Shown: piece by piece, positions 17,311-25,066 of the stretch | Layout of the letters: each line of letters opens with the position of its first letter | How positions within the stretch are numbered: the stretch's first letter is position 1 | DNA from: Chitinophaga filiformis | GTDB taxonomy: Bacteria > Bacteroidota > Bacteroidia > Chitinophagales > Chitinophagaceae | Assembly: GCF_023100805.1 (NCBI RefSeq) | Contig: NZ_CP095855.1 | Span: 3,947,001-4,011,000, forward strand | Reading direction: 5' to 3' | Length of the DNA: 64,000 bases | Notes under the pieces: generated by a model | The model's database searches: none | The model's input: only the letters and a program-made list of their open reading frames with translations | Told to the model about the DNA's origin: nothing | Translations under genes and position numbers: made by a program

Positions 17311-18945
17311 ATGAAAGTTTTTGTCCGTTTGTCCCGGCAATGGAGCACCGTGTGCAGACGCTGTTCATTCCTTGTTGGAGGAAAAAGAATAACCCGTACC
17401 GGCCTGCAATTTCTCTGTTGTCTGTTTATTGCCGGAGTATCGGCCCATTCTGCTACTGCGCAGGATATACCACTGACCAATCCTTCGCTGGAAGATAAGC
17501 CAAAGGATAATAAAGCACCTAAAGGCTGGCTGATTGCCGCACAGACGCCGGATGTACAGCCCGGTATGTATAAGGTCTTCGTGCCACCTACCGATGGTAA
17601 TTCATATGTCGGCCTTCACAGCGGGCCCGGATACCTGGAAGGTATTGCGCAGGAACTGGCAACAGTGATGCGGGGAGGGCGATCTTACACAATGTCATTA
17701 GATCTTGCTTACTACGCCGCTTATGTTTACAGGGGATGTTATGGGAACGTATCTGTTTACGGCGGTAATACCCCTTCAGATACAGCTGAGCTGTTATGGA
17801 ATTCCGGCGATTTCTATCATACCGGCTGGCAACGTTATGCTGTTAGCCTGAACCCATCGGCCGATTATAAATACCTGTCCATCTATGCCACGGTATCTAC
17901 CGCACCATGTACCAGTAAATATGGGGTAGTGGCATTGATAGATAATCTGTCTCCACAGCTGAGCGAGGCGCCACAGATCAGTATTGCAGCAACAAATACC
18001 TGCAAGGGTGGTAATACAGGAAATATATCTGTAAATGTAACTGCAGGAACGGCACCCTTTACATATCAGTGGCTGCCGGGCGGTGAAACAGGCAGCCGGC
18101 TGTCGCACCTTGCCGCAGGGGATTACCAGGTAACGGTAACGGCAGCAAACGGTTTGAAGGTATCAGGAAAGGTGAGCATAGGCGAGTCTGACCTGGAGAG
18201 TGCTTTTACGGTGACCGGCGCACTATGTAATGGCGATGATCAGAACCTTTTGCAGATCCATACAACAGGCGGACAGCCACCCTATCGTTATTATCTGAAC
18301 AATGCTGATCAGGGCGTCAGTACACCTCTATTTTATCATCTGCGGGCAGGCAATTATACGGTAAAAGTGGAAGACGGGAACGGTTGTTATAACAAGCTGG
18401 AAAACATCCGCGTTACTGAGCCGCCTGCACTTTCCCTGCAGCAGGTTTCAATAAAGAACACCAGCTGTGGGAATGTGCAGGATGGCCGGATCATACTGAT
18501 GGCGGAAGGAGGAACACCTCCCTATTTATATAGTATTCCGGCAAAACATATCACCCAGGCCGACAGCATACTGCAACAGCTGGAAGCAGGCTGGTACAGG
18601 TTTGCCGTATCCGATAGTCATGGATGTACTGTTGAAGGACAGGCTGGTATTGAGATGGAGTCGAGGGATTGTGCTGTGTATATTCCCACTGCTTTCAGTC
18701 CGAACAGGGACGGCATCAATGACGTGTTCCGTGCGAAGGTAAATGATGCTGTAACGGAATTCAGGCTGGCTGTGTACGGGCGTTGGGGGAATCTTGTATT
18801 TGAAACGAATGACCCCGATACAGGCTGGGATGGTGCACAGAAAGGGACCTTTCTGCCGGTAGGCAGTTATGTATGGATGCTGACATATACTGATAGCAGG
18901 AAGCAAGGGATAAAACAGCAGGGCACACTTGTATTGATCAGGTAA
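17311..18945 (+). CDS. T9SS cargo with SprB-like repeats and type-B (gliding-motility) C-terminal domain
   Basis: 544 residues. A long N-terminal region with a hydrophobic core FLCCLFIAGVSAHSATAQ is the signal peptide, cleaved near residue 50. Residues about 55-215 look like a carbohydrate-binding-like beta-sandwich (PSLEDKPKDNKAPKGW, VGLHSGPGYLEGIAQEL). Three SprB-like repeats follow (GGNTGNISVNVTAGTAPFTY; LLQIHTTGGQPPYRYYLN; DGRIILMAEGGTPPYLYS). The end, IPTAFSPNRDGINDVF to GTLVLIR, is the type-B sorting domain that directs export by the type IX system and attachment through SprF-type partners. It probably acts as a surface adhesin or polysaccharide-binding protein. Confidence 0.92.
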   Translation: MKVFVRLSRQWSTVCRRCSFLVGGKRITRTGLQFLCCLFIAGVSAHSATAQDIPLTNPSLEDKPKDNKAPKGWLIAAQTPDVQPGMYKVFVPPTDGNSYVGLHSGPGYLEGIAQELATVMRGGRSYTMSLDLAYYAAYVYRGCYGNVSVYGGNTPSDTAELLWNSGDFYHTGWQRYAVSLNPSADYKYLSIYATVSTAPCTSKYGVVALIDNLSPQLSEAPQISIAATNTCKGGNTGNISVNVTAGTAPFTYQWLPGGETGSRLSHLAAGDYQVTVTAANGLKVSGKVSIGESDLESAFTVTGALCNGDDQNLLQIHTTGGQPPYRYYLNNADQGVSTPLFYHLRAGNYTVKVEDGNGCYNKLENIRVTEPPALSLQQVSIKNTSCGNVQDGRIILMAEGGTPPYLYSIPAKHITQADSILQQLEAGWYRFAVSDSHGCTVEGQAGIEMESRDCAVYIPTAFSPNRDGINDVFRAKVNDAVTEFRLAVYGRWGNLVFETNDPDTGWDGAQKGTFLPVGSYVWMLTYTDSRKQGIKQQGTLVLIR

Positions 18946-19128
18946 TAGCAGAAGGGATTGTTACTGAGTTGGAAAAAATTTTCCGGTTCGGAAATTTATC
19001 GTAGTTTAAAGACGGAATGCAGTTTTTCTGAGAGAATGAAGGATTACTATCCTGAGAAATAAACCACACGAGAGGATTGTTATATTTTGTCTTTTTACCC
19101 CGTTTAATTCCATATTAGAACCAATCCC

Positions 19129-20010
19129 ATGAGTCTTCTTAACACACTGAAGTTTCTGACGAACCATCCGTTAAGTTCAGATCGCAAGTTCCAGACCATC
19201 TGCCGTTTTGTTGGCTGGCAGATATCGTCAAGGCTGATGCCATATCCTGTTATTTACCCCTTCACTGTAAAATCGAAACTGATTGTACAAAAGGGAATGT
19301 CCGGGGCTACAGGCAATTTATATTGTGGTCTTCATGAATTCCACGACATGGCCTTCTTACTGCATTTACTGCGGCCGGGCGACCTGTTTGTGGATGTAGG
19401 CGCAAATGTAGGCGGATATACAGTGCTGGCTTCCGGCCACGTGGAAGCAGAGACGATAGCCATTGAGCCGGCTCCTGCAACGTATGCAAAGTTGCAGGCG
19501 AATATCCGCATTAATGATATGGCAGACAGGGTGCATGCATTAAATATAGCATTGGGATCTGCTGCAGGAGTAGTGAATTTTACCACTTCGCTCGATACTA
19601 CCAATCATGTGGTAGTAGGAGAAGAAGCAGCCGACACAGTAGAGATCAGCATAGACACGCTGGATAATGTCCTGGAAGATCAATCGCCCATCCTGTTAAA
19701 GATCGATGTGGAGGGCTTTGAAACGGAAGTGCTGAAAGGTGCAAAAAAAATATTGCAGCAGCAAAGCCTGAAGGCTATTATTATTGAATTGAACGGGTTG
19801 AGCGAGCGCTATGGCGTGGAGAACAGGAAGAACCATGAAGCCTTGCTGGGATATGGTTTTCTGCCTTACACGTATGATCCGTTTAAAAAAGCGCTGCAGA
19901 AATGCGCAAGCTTCGGTGATTTTAATACAATATACATCAGGGATATCGATTTTGTAAAGAACAGGTTAGTAACTGCAGATAAGGTCTATCTCAGGAATCA
20001 GGCCATCTGA
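19129..20010 (+). CDS. FkbM family methyltransferase
   Basis: 293 residues. LFVDVGANVGGYTVLAS is SAM motif I, AIEPAPATYAKLQANI gives the ribose-binding acidic residue, and ILLKIDVEGFETEVLKGA is the hallmark FkbM motif (KIDVEG-E). Relatives O-methylate sugars in exopolysaccharides and glycolipids. It is flanked by polysaccharide genes, so sugar O-methylation is likely. It ends at a strong bidirectional hairpin terminator shared with the convergent gene downstream. Confidence 0.9.
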   Translation: MSLLNTLKFLTNHPLSSDRKFQTICRFVGWQISSRLMPYPVIYPFTVKSKLIVQKGMSGATGNLYCGLHEFHDMAFLLHLLRPGDLFVDVGANVGGYTVLASGHVEAETIAIEPAPATYAKLQANIRINDMADRVHALNIALGSAAGVVNFTTSLDTTNHVVVGEEAADTVEISIDTLDNVLEDQSPILLKIDVEGFETEVLKGAKKILQQQSLKAIIIELNGLSERYGVENRKNHEALLGYGFLPYTYDPFKKALQKCASFGDFNTIYIRDIDFVKNRLVTADKVYLRNQAI

Positions 20011-20031
20011 TACGCTGAGGCAATAGTATTG

Positions 20032-20062
20032 AAGCCCGCACGGTAATTACCGTGCGGGCTTT
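20032..20062. terminator. Bidirectional hairpin terminator between convergent genes
   Basis: GCCCGCACGGTAA is followed by its exact reverse complement TTACCGTGCGGGC, flanked by AA and TT runs on either side, so it can work for both the FkbM gene and the minus-strand methyltransferase. Confidence 0.9.
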
Positions 20063-20078
20063 ATCATGATCAACAGCT

Positions 20079-20711
20079 TTATTTTTTCCTGGCAACGGTT
20101 ACCCAACCTCCGCTGGTAGGTATTATTTCAATGTGTTTGATGTTGCAGCTGGCGTGCAGGTCGCGTATACTTTTTTCACTGTAATGATAAACAGAACAGG
20201 TGTAGCGATACCGGCGCAGCACCATTCTGAGCCCATTGCTGGGCCATGATATCACAAATGCCTTGTTGGTAACAGCGGCCATTTTTTTGATAAATGAGCG
20301 GGCATCTTCAATATAATCGAATACGCCTGCCGCTACTGATACATCGAAGGTACGGTTGTCCAGATTGTGTTTCATGAAATCGCCTTCGATGAATTTGCAA
20401 CGATCGGCAACACCTTCTGCGGCTGCATTTTTTCTTGCATATTCATTCATCGATTCTGCGAAATCAATTCCTAACAGGAAAGAAGCATCTGAGTTCTTTA
20501 ACCAGGTAACACTATTCACCCCCGGTCCCGAGCCTATGTCCAATATGGTAGGTCGATTGTACTCCTGGATCGTTTTTAAAGCCACTGCCGTACGGGTGTA
20601 AACCGCCTGCCTGAATAGTTTGTCGAAGAGCGAGGGTTTCTTGTAGTAATTGGCAAATAAGTCACTGCGGACATCCCAATACTGTTGGGCTGTGTGTATG
20701 TTTCTTGACAT
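20079..20711 (-). CDS. Class I SAM-dependent methyltransferase
   Basis: 210 residues. ILDIGSGPGVNSVTWL is motif I, LLGIDFAESMNEYARKN supplies the acidic ribose contact, and FDVSVAAGVFDYIED is motif II-III of a Methyltransf_11/25-type domain. The C-terminus is short and the substrate is not evident. Its start lies 50 bp inside the end of the deacetylase gene, on the same strand, so the two are translationally coupled. With its partner this suggests modification of a sugar or lipid-linked glycan. Confidence 0.88.
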   Translation of the reverse strand: MSRNIHTAQQYWDVRSDLFANYYKKPSLFDKLFRQAVYTRTAVALKTIQEYNRPTILDIGSGPGVNSVTWLKNSDASFLLGIDFAESMNEYARKNAAAEGVADRCKFIEGDFMKHNLDNRTFDVSVAAGVFDYIEDARSFIKKMAAVTNKAFVISWPSNGLRMVLRRYRYTCSVYHYSEKSIRDLHASCNIKHIEIIPTSGGWVTVARKK

Positions 20712-21579
20712 TCTCAGCTTTTTTTAAACAGGTAATGAAATTATAACTTTGAAGTAAAGCGTTTATTTTCGGTCTGATGGAATTTCTGAACAGGTTCCAG
20801 CGCATGTTTGCAATGAAGGTTCTGGTTTTGGAGTAGCTGGTGCCTGGGGGATAGTTCTCACTGCAATTGATATACTCTGTGTCAAATTCGTAGGGATGCA
20901 TGTACAACATTACATTCTGTTGCCGCTTGCTTAGGTCCCTGAAAACACGATCTAAATAAAACTTGGGAAGGAGTCGCATATAACCACCCCCCGCTACCGG
21001 TATTTTCTTCTGCTTCCAGTCTATTACCGTCAGTGGAAGTTCAACCAGCGATCTGCCGTTAGGTAATTCGTACAGCATATCGCTTGTATTGAAATTGGCG
21101 ATGCCATACCGCCTGAGCTTCATGGGAAAGATACTGCTGTCATAGATAAGTCCCATTTCAGACAATATTTCCAGCACATACAGGTTGCTTTCATCAATTG
21201 AAAAATAAGGCGCCCTGTACCCGTGTATGGGGGCGCCAATAATGTCTGTTATAAGATTATAGGAATCTGACAGGTCTTTGTGGGCTTCCTTTCTGCTGAG
21301 GCGGCGCATGTTTACGTGGTGCTGGCCGTGCATGGCAATTTCGTGTCCCTGACTGGCGATCTTCATAACGAGATCGGGACGGTATTGCGCCAGCATGCCC
21401 AGTATAAAGAAAGTCGCCTTTTGATTGGTCTCTGATAAAGTGTCGAGAATAATATTGGTTTGCCTGTCGATCGTTTTAAGTGGTTGTGTAATGAGCGAGC
21501 AATAGTCTCTGCATAAAATCTGACCGAAATCCTCCCAGTCGATGGAGAGCGTGAATGTGGGTGTACAGCTGTCTTTCAT
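20662..21579 (-). CDS. NodB-type polysaccharide deacetylase
   Basis: 305 residues, no signal peptide. FTLSIDWEDFG carries the catalytic/metal Asp pair, EIAMHGQHHVNM the H-x3-H metal ligands, and GYRAPYFSI the third NodB motif. The later MLYMHPYEFD segment is seen in the DUF3473-type deacetylases linked to exopolysaccharide loci. It would remove N-acetyl groups from HexNAc residues; absence of an export signal suggests it acts on lipid-linked or soluble precursors. It is the first gene of a two-gene minus-strand unit. Confidence 0.9.
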   Translation of the reverse strand: MKDSCTPTFTLSIDWEDFGQILCRDYCSLITQPLKTIDRQTNIILDTLSETNQKATFFILGMLAQYRPDLVMKIASQGHEIAMHGQHHVNMRRLSRKEAHKDLSDSYNLITDIIGAPIHGYRAPYFSIDESNLYVLEILSEMGLIYDSSIFPMKLRRYGIANFNTSDMLYELPNGRSLVELPLTVIDWKQKKIPVAGGGYMRLLPKFYLDRVFRDLSKRQQNVMLYMHPYEFDTEYINCSENYPPGTSYSKTRTFIANMRWNLFRNSIRPKINALLQSYNFITCLKKAENVKKHTHSPTVLGCPQ

Positions 21580-21865
21580 AAATATTTTGAGGTTAGGTGG
21601 AATTATAAATATGTCCTGCTGAATTCAGGATATGGTAAATGATGGTGGTGGTAGCGTTTGGTTTTTAGATGTTAGTGTCCTTAATACGGCGCTGATAATT
21701 CACATAAAGGCTGATGCTTGCAAAGGAAATTTTTTTTTCTTAGAAAATGGTTAATGCCATGTTAATGAGTGAAAGAGAAAAGTGCAAATTTTTTGGGAAA
21801 GGTTTTATTCAATATATTTAAACACGCTGCCTTTATGGCAAGGCAGGCAGACGTTTAAAACAGCG

Positions 21866-22489
21866 ATGAGCATGCATAACCCAAAAATTTTTATTCGAGG
21901 AGCCGGTAGCCAGGCAAAAGTGATCCTGGAAATACTGGAAGTACTAAAACAGGAATGCGCCGGCATATTTGATGACAACCCTGATATAAAGGAAGTACTG
22001 GGTTACCCGGTATTAGGCAGGTGGGATCCTTCGATGATAAGTGAAGATGCCAGAATGATCTTAGCCGTAGGTAGCAACATGATCCGGAAAAAAATGGCAG
22101 AAACAATGGGATGTGAGTGGATCAGTGCTGTTCATCCTTCCGCTAACATTTCGACGCGTTGCACCATTGATCCCGGAACGGTGATAATGGCCGGCGTAAG
22201 TATCAATACCTGTGCAACTATCGGCAGTCATGCGATCATCAATACCAATGCATCTGTTGACCATGATTGCAGGGTGGGTGACTTTGTGCATATATCTCCC
22301 AATGCGGCCTTAGCGGGACATGTTACTGTGGGAGAGGGCACACATATCGGTATAGGCTCATCCATCAAACAGGGGGTGAAGATCGGCAAGTGGTCGGTGA
22401 TAGGCGCCGGAACTGTTGTAATAAGAGATGTGCCTGACAATGTGGTAGTAGTCGGTAATCCTGGCAGGATCTTAAAAAACAATGTATAG
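21866..22489 (+). CDS. NeuD/PglD-like sugar O/N-acyltransferase
   Basis: 207 residues from ATG 21866; ATG 21872 and an upstream GTG at 21782 are alternatives, the latter adding an unrelated 28-residue leader. IFIRGAGSQAKVILEIL is the small N-terminal Rossmann unit that binds UDP-sugar, and the rest is hexapeptide beta-helix (SHAIINTNASVDHDCRVGDF, with the catalytic His) ending in VPDNVVVVGNPGRIL. PglD relatives N-acetylate UDP-4-amino sugars. Together with the aminotransferase at 14180 and the PglC-like transferase it would complete a bacillosamine-type pathway, though it is 6.5 kb away and transcribed alone. Confidence 0.87.
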   Translation: MSMHNPKIFIRGAGSQAKVILEILEVLKQECAGIFDDNPDIKEVLGYPVLGRWDPSMISEDARMILAVGSNMIRKKMAETMGCEWISAVHPSANISTRCTIDPGTVIMAGVSINTCATIGSHAIINTNASVDHDCRVGDFVHISPNAALAGHVTVGEGTHIGIGSSIKQGVKIGKWSVIGAGTVVIRDVPDNVVVVGNPGRILKNNV

Positions 22490-22595
22490 CGCGGAGGGTA
22501 CAAACAACACATTACTATTGATAGGTTGTTACCTGCACTGCAGTGTAAGTAACAACCCATCAAAACAACAAGGAACCCTCGTATTAATCAGATAA
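22482..22595 (+). pseudogene. Relic of the 3' end of a T9SS type-B cargo gene
   Basis: The frame ending at the TAA 22593-22595 reads KQQGTLVLIR-stop, the same ten residues and stop as the last codons of the intact type-B cargo at 18945. The DNA of these ten codons differs at several third positions, so it is an old coding remnant rather than a fresh copy. The frame is open from an ATG at 22482 that overlaps the end of the acetyltransferase, giving 37 codons, but only the tail is recognisable. It implies a deletion or rearrangement that removed the rest. Confidence 0.6.
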
Positions 22596-22606
22596 GGGGT
22601 TGACAA

Positions 22607-22954
22607 TTATTTCACGTGTTGATTCATCTCTTTAGCCAGTTCAAACATAGAGATCTGGCTCTTGCCGTTAAAGACCTTCTTCAGCTTGTCATCAGCATTG
22701 ATCATGCGTTTGTTCTTGGCGTCCTGCAAATTATGCTCCTTGATATAATCCCAGATCTTCTTCGTCATTTCAGTTCTGGGCAGCGGATCGCTGCCAATAA
22801 CAGCTGCTAACTCCGGACTTGGCGTCAATGGCGCTTTGAGTCCTTTGCCTCCGGCGTCCTTGGCTGGTTTCTTAGCCGCAGACTCCTTAGCCGGAGCTGT
22901 TTTTGTAGTACTTTTTGCTGCTTGCTTTGCTGTTGTTTGTTTTGAAGTAGGCAT
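22607..22954 (-). CDS. SWIB/MDM2-domain protein with Lys/Ala-rich tail
   Basis: 115 residues from the ATG at 22954 (an upstream frame extends to 23011 but lacks tail-like composition). The first 40 residues are a Lys/Ala/Thr-rich histone-H1-like tail (KQTTAKQAAKSTTKTAPAK). The C-terminal 65 residues form a SWIB domain (LPRTEMTKKIWDYIKEHNLQ, then NADDKLKKVFNGKSQISMFE). Stand-alone SWIB proteins occur in Bacteroidota and Chlamydiae; chlamydial ones have been linked to DNA binding and topoisomerase. A nucleoid-associated role is likely but unproven. Confidence 0.92.
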   Translation of the reverse strand: MPTSKQTTAKQAAKSTTKTAPAKESAAKKPAKDAGGKGLKAPLTPSPELAAVIGSDPLPRTEMTKKIWDYIKEHNLQDAKNKRMINADDKLKKVFNGKSQISMFELAKEMNQHVK

Positions 22955-23137
22955 TTGTAAACCTTTTTTATGATTGTAATAATCAAGGCAACCCCAAATA
23001 CTATGCCCCAATTGCAGGGATACGAGGCAGATCCCCGAAGGGAATAGCCGGAAACAGCCGGGGAACCATATTGCGCAGGTATAGCATTATTGGGAGGGAT
23101 GTGTTATTTTGTAAAGATCACATTCATCACAATAACC

Positions 23138-23917
23138 ATGTTTCAACGTATTTTCAGGAACTTCATCCGCTTCATTCCCATTATGGCAGGCCTGTGCACC
23201 CTGCTGGCCATGCAACCTGTCAGGCCCCGTTTCCGCGTACTGGCCCTGGCGGAGAACGGCGGGCATCACATCGCCTATTCCAGGACAGCGAAAGTTTGGC
23301 TGGACAAACTGGCGGCCGACAGCGGTTTTGCTGTTGATTACATTGACAATACCGATAAGATAGACAGCGTTTTCCTGGCGCAATATCAGCTGTTCATCCA
23401 GCTGGACTATCCTCCCTATGCCTGGAAACCGGCAGCAGTAAAAGCATTTGAGGAATATATATCTGAAGGGAAAGGTGGCTGGATAGGGTTCCATCATGCT
23501 ACATTGCTGGGTGAGTTTGACGGATATGGTTTATGGCCCTGGTTTTATGACTTTATGGGGAAGATCCGCTTTAAGGACTACATCGCAGGTTTTGCGTCAG
23601 GGGATGTGCATGTTGAGGATGCTGCACATCCGGTACTGAAAGGCGTACCGGCGGTATTTAATGTAAAGACGGAAGAATGGTATACCTACGACAGGAGCCC
23701 GCGTCCCGATGTACATGTACTGGCCAGTGTGGACGAAAGCTCGTATAAACCTGCCTCTGGAAAGAAAATGGGCGACCATCCGGTTATATGGACAAATACG
23801 GCGTATAAGGCCCGGAACGTCTATATTTTCATGGGGCATTCGCCGGATCTGTTTGAGAACAAGGCCTATCTTACTTTATTCCGCAATGCCATTTTCTGGG
23901 CAGCTGCAAAGCCGTAA
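23138..23917 (+). CDS. ThuA-domain protein (exported or membrane-anchored)
   Basis: 259 residues from ATG 23138; the frame is open to 23090. One N-terminal hydrophobic segment (IRFIPIMAGLCTLLAM) serves as signal or anchor. The ThuA (trehalose-utilisation type, glutamine-amidotransferase-like) domain follows: RFRVLALAENGGHH, GKGGWIGFHHATL, HPVLKGVP and VIWTNTAYKARNVYIFMGHSPDLF. Family members are involved in sugar metabolism but the reaction is not established. It stands alone, followed by a 1.15-kb gene-free repeat island. Confidence 0.85.
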   Translation: MFQRIFRNFIRFIPIMAGLCTLLAMQPVRPRFRVLALAENGGHHIAYSRTAKVWLDKLAADSGFAVDYIDNTDKIDSVFLAQYQLFIQLDYPPYAWKPAAVKAFEEYISEGKGGWIGFHHATLLGEFDGYGLWPWFYDFMGKIRFKDYIAGFASGDVHVEDAAHPVLKGVPAVFNVKTEEWYTYDRSPRPDVHVLASVDESSYKPASGKKMGDHPVIWTNTAYKARNVYIFMGHSPDLFENKAYLTLFRNAIFWAAAKP

Positions 23918-24570
23918 AGATTCGGGAAAACGTCATTTACAGCCGGAAAGACCGGCATTGCATGGTAGTGAGGCGGCAGTATTGAGAGCATACAACAGCT
24001 TTTAGGCTCCATAATGCCCGTTGTTCTGTCAGCGTATTGTAAGTTTTTACGGTTTTCCGGATATTATTTACGCAAAAGCGATGATTGCCCTGCGCTGAAA
24101 AATCAAACTAAGAATGTATTGACGATTGCGGGAACCGTTAGTGTTTAAAAAGGCCGGAAGAGAAAATATGCTGTAAATCTGGTAAAAAACTATCATGCAT
24201 ATTCACGCAGTCCTTTGACAGGGATTTCCGCTATCCAACAAACGTGTCACCCCGTAGAATGAAGATGGTGCAAGAATAAATTTTCGTTAACCAAGGATTA
24301 ACAACTTTCTAATTAACAAAGTCTTAATATTGCATTAACAATCCTTGTGAGGGTAGCCCCAGTTACCAGATACCAAAGGGATTCGATAACTGGGGTTAAC
24401 AAACAATGGATGAAAGACCGGCTTTCCATTCATGGTTGGCCGTTTTTTTTTGTACCTATATCCCCAGTCGATTTTGTGGTGAAGTAGACCGCAGATATAT
24501 CGGACTCCGAGCCGTGGTTTTATACCAGATTACAAACGCCGGACATCGGAATTATAACGCCGGTCTCACC

Positions 24571-24631
24571 GGGTTACAAACACCCCGGGGTTGCACCCCG
24601 GGCTACAAACACGCAGCTCCTGACGGAGCTG
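24571..24631 (+). repeat. Palindromic repeat element, copy A
   Basis: Two adjacent hairpins: CCCCGGGGTTGCACCCCGGG (24583-24602) and CAGCTCCTGACGGAGCTG (24614-24631), joined by the linker CTACAAACACG. Copy B at 24797-24845 has the same parts in the opposite direction, and a third partial copy lies at 30493-30532. It resembles REP-like interspersed elements; homology to named families was not tested. Confidence 0.75.
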
Positions 24632-24664
24632 ATCAAAGCGACGGAGCTTAATATTCCTCTGCAT

Positions 24665-24698
24665 AAAAACGAGTGTTCATTGAACGCTCGTTTTTTTT
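24665..24698. terminator. Terminator-like hairpin inside the repeat island
   Basis: AAAACGAG and GTTC pair with GAAC and CTCGTTTT around an ATT loop, followed by a run of eight T. It sits between the two inverted copies of the palindromic element, with no gene close upstream. Confidence 0.6.
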
Positions 24699-24796
24699 GT
24701 CGTTATATACTGTCTTATTTGCCTGATAGGAAGCGTCTGACCTTATTTCATTGTTTATGGACGTCGGTTGAAAGACCGGGGAACGGTTGTATCATT

Positions 24797-24845
24797 TGCC
24801 CCGTCAGGGGCAGCGTGTTTATAGCCCCGGGTTTTTAACCCGGGG
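24797..24845 (-). repeat. Palindromic repeat element, copy B (inverted)
   Basis: Read on the minus strand it has CCCCGGGTTAAAAACCCGGGG, the linker CTATAAACACG and TGCCCCTGACGGGGCA, in the same order as copy A. The hairpin arms differ from copy A by paired changes, so the stems are kept while the sequence drifts. Confidence 0.75.
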
Positions 24846-25020
24846 TACGATTGACCCGTGGGGCGCATTGACCCCGTGGGTACGGTCGAACGCGGGGTAC
24901 GATTTAACCCGGGGGTACGATTTAACCCGTGAACGATTGACCCGTGGGTACAATTTAAACCGTGGTACGCATCGAATCCGTGGGTATGATTGAACCCTTG
25001 GGACGCATCGAACCGCAAAC
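24842..25020. repeat. About ten degenerate 17-18-bp tandem repeats
   Basis: Units approximate GGGTACGATTGACCCGTG, for example at 24843, 24897 and 24913, with half-units such as AACGATTGACCCGTG. The array starts directly at the outer arm of copy B and its unit resembles the first half of that hairpin, so it may have grown from it. Because the period is near a multiple of three, both strands stay open in some frames, but the encoded peptides are low in complexity and not gene-like. Confidence 0.75.
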
Positions 25021-25066
25021 CCATTAAACGGGCATCACATCTTTAAATCATATTTCTCGCAGGAAA

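Larger units (their letters stand above)
23918..25066. other. Gene-free 1.15-kb repeat island
   Basis: No convincing gene was found. From left to right it holds AT-rich sequence, a hairpin CCCCAGTTA/TAACTGGGG at 24357-24395, a palindromic element (24571-24631), a terminator-like hairpin (24665-24698), an inverted copy of the element (24797-24845) and about ten degenerate 17-18-bp tandem repeats (24842-25020). The string TGAAAGACCGG occurs at 24411 and 24769, before each element. Confidence 0.75.

Noticed and set aside
21782-21865. N-terminal extension of the NeuD-like gene from GTG
   Set aside because: The extra 28 residues precede a typical Rossmann start and lie in AT-rich promoter-like DNA.
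24406-24651. 81-codon open frame on the plus strand
   Set aside because: It crosses the palindromic element and has no gene-like composition.
24571-25020. Possible CRISPR array
   Set aside because: The units are directly adjacent with no unique spacers, and no cas genes are present.
24755-25024. Open frames on both strands through the tandem array
   Set aside because: They arise from a repeat period near a multiple of three and encode low-complexity peptides without start signals.
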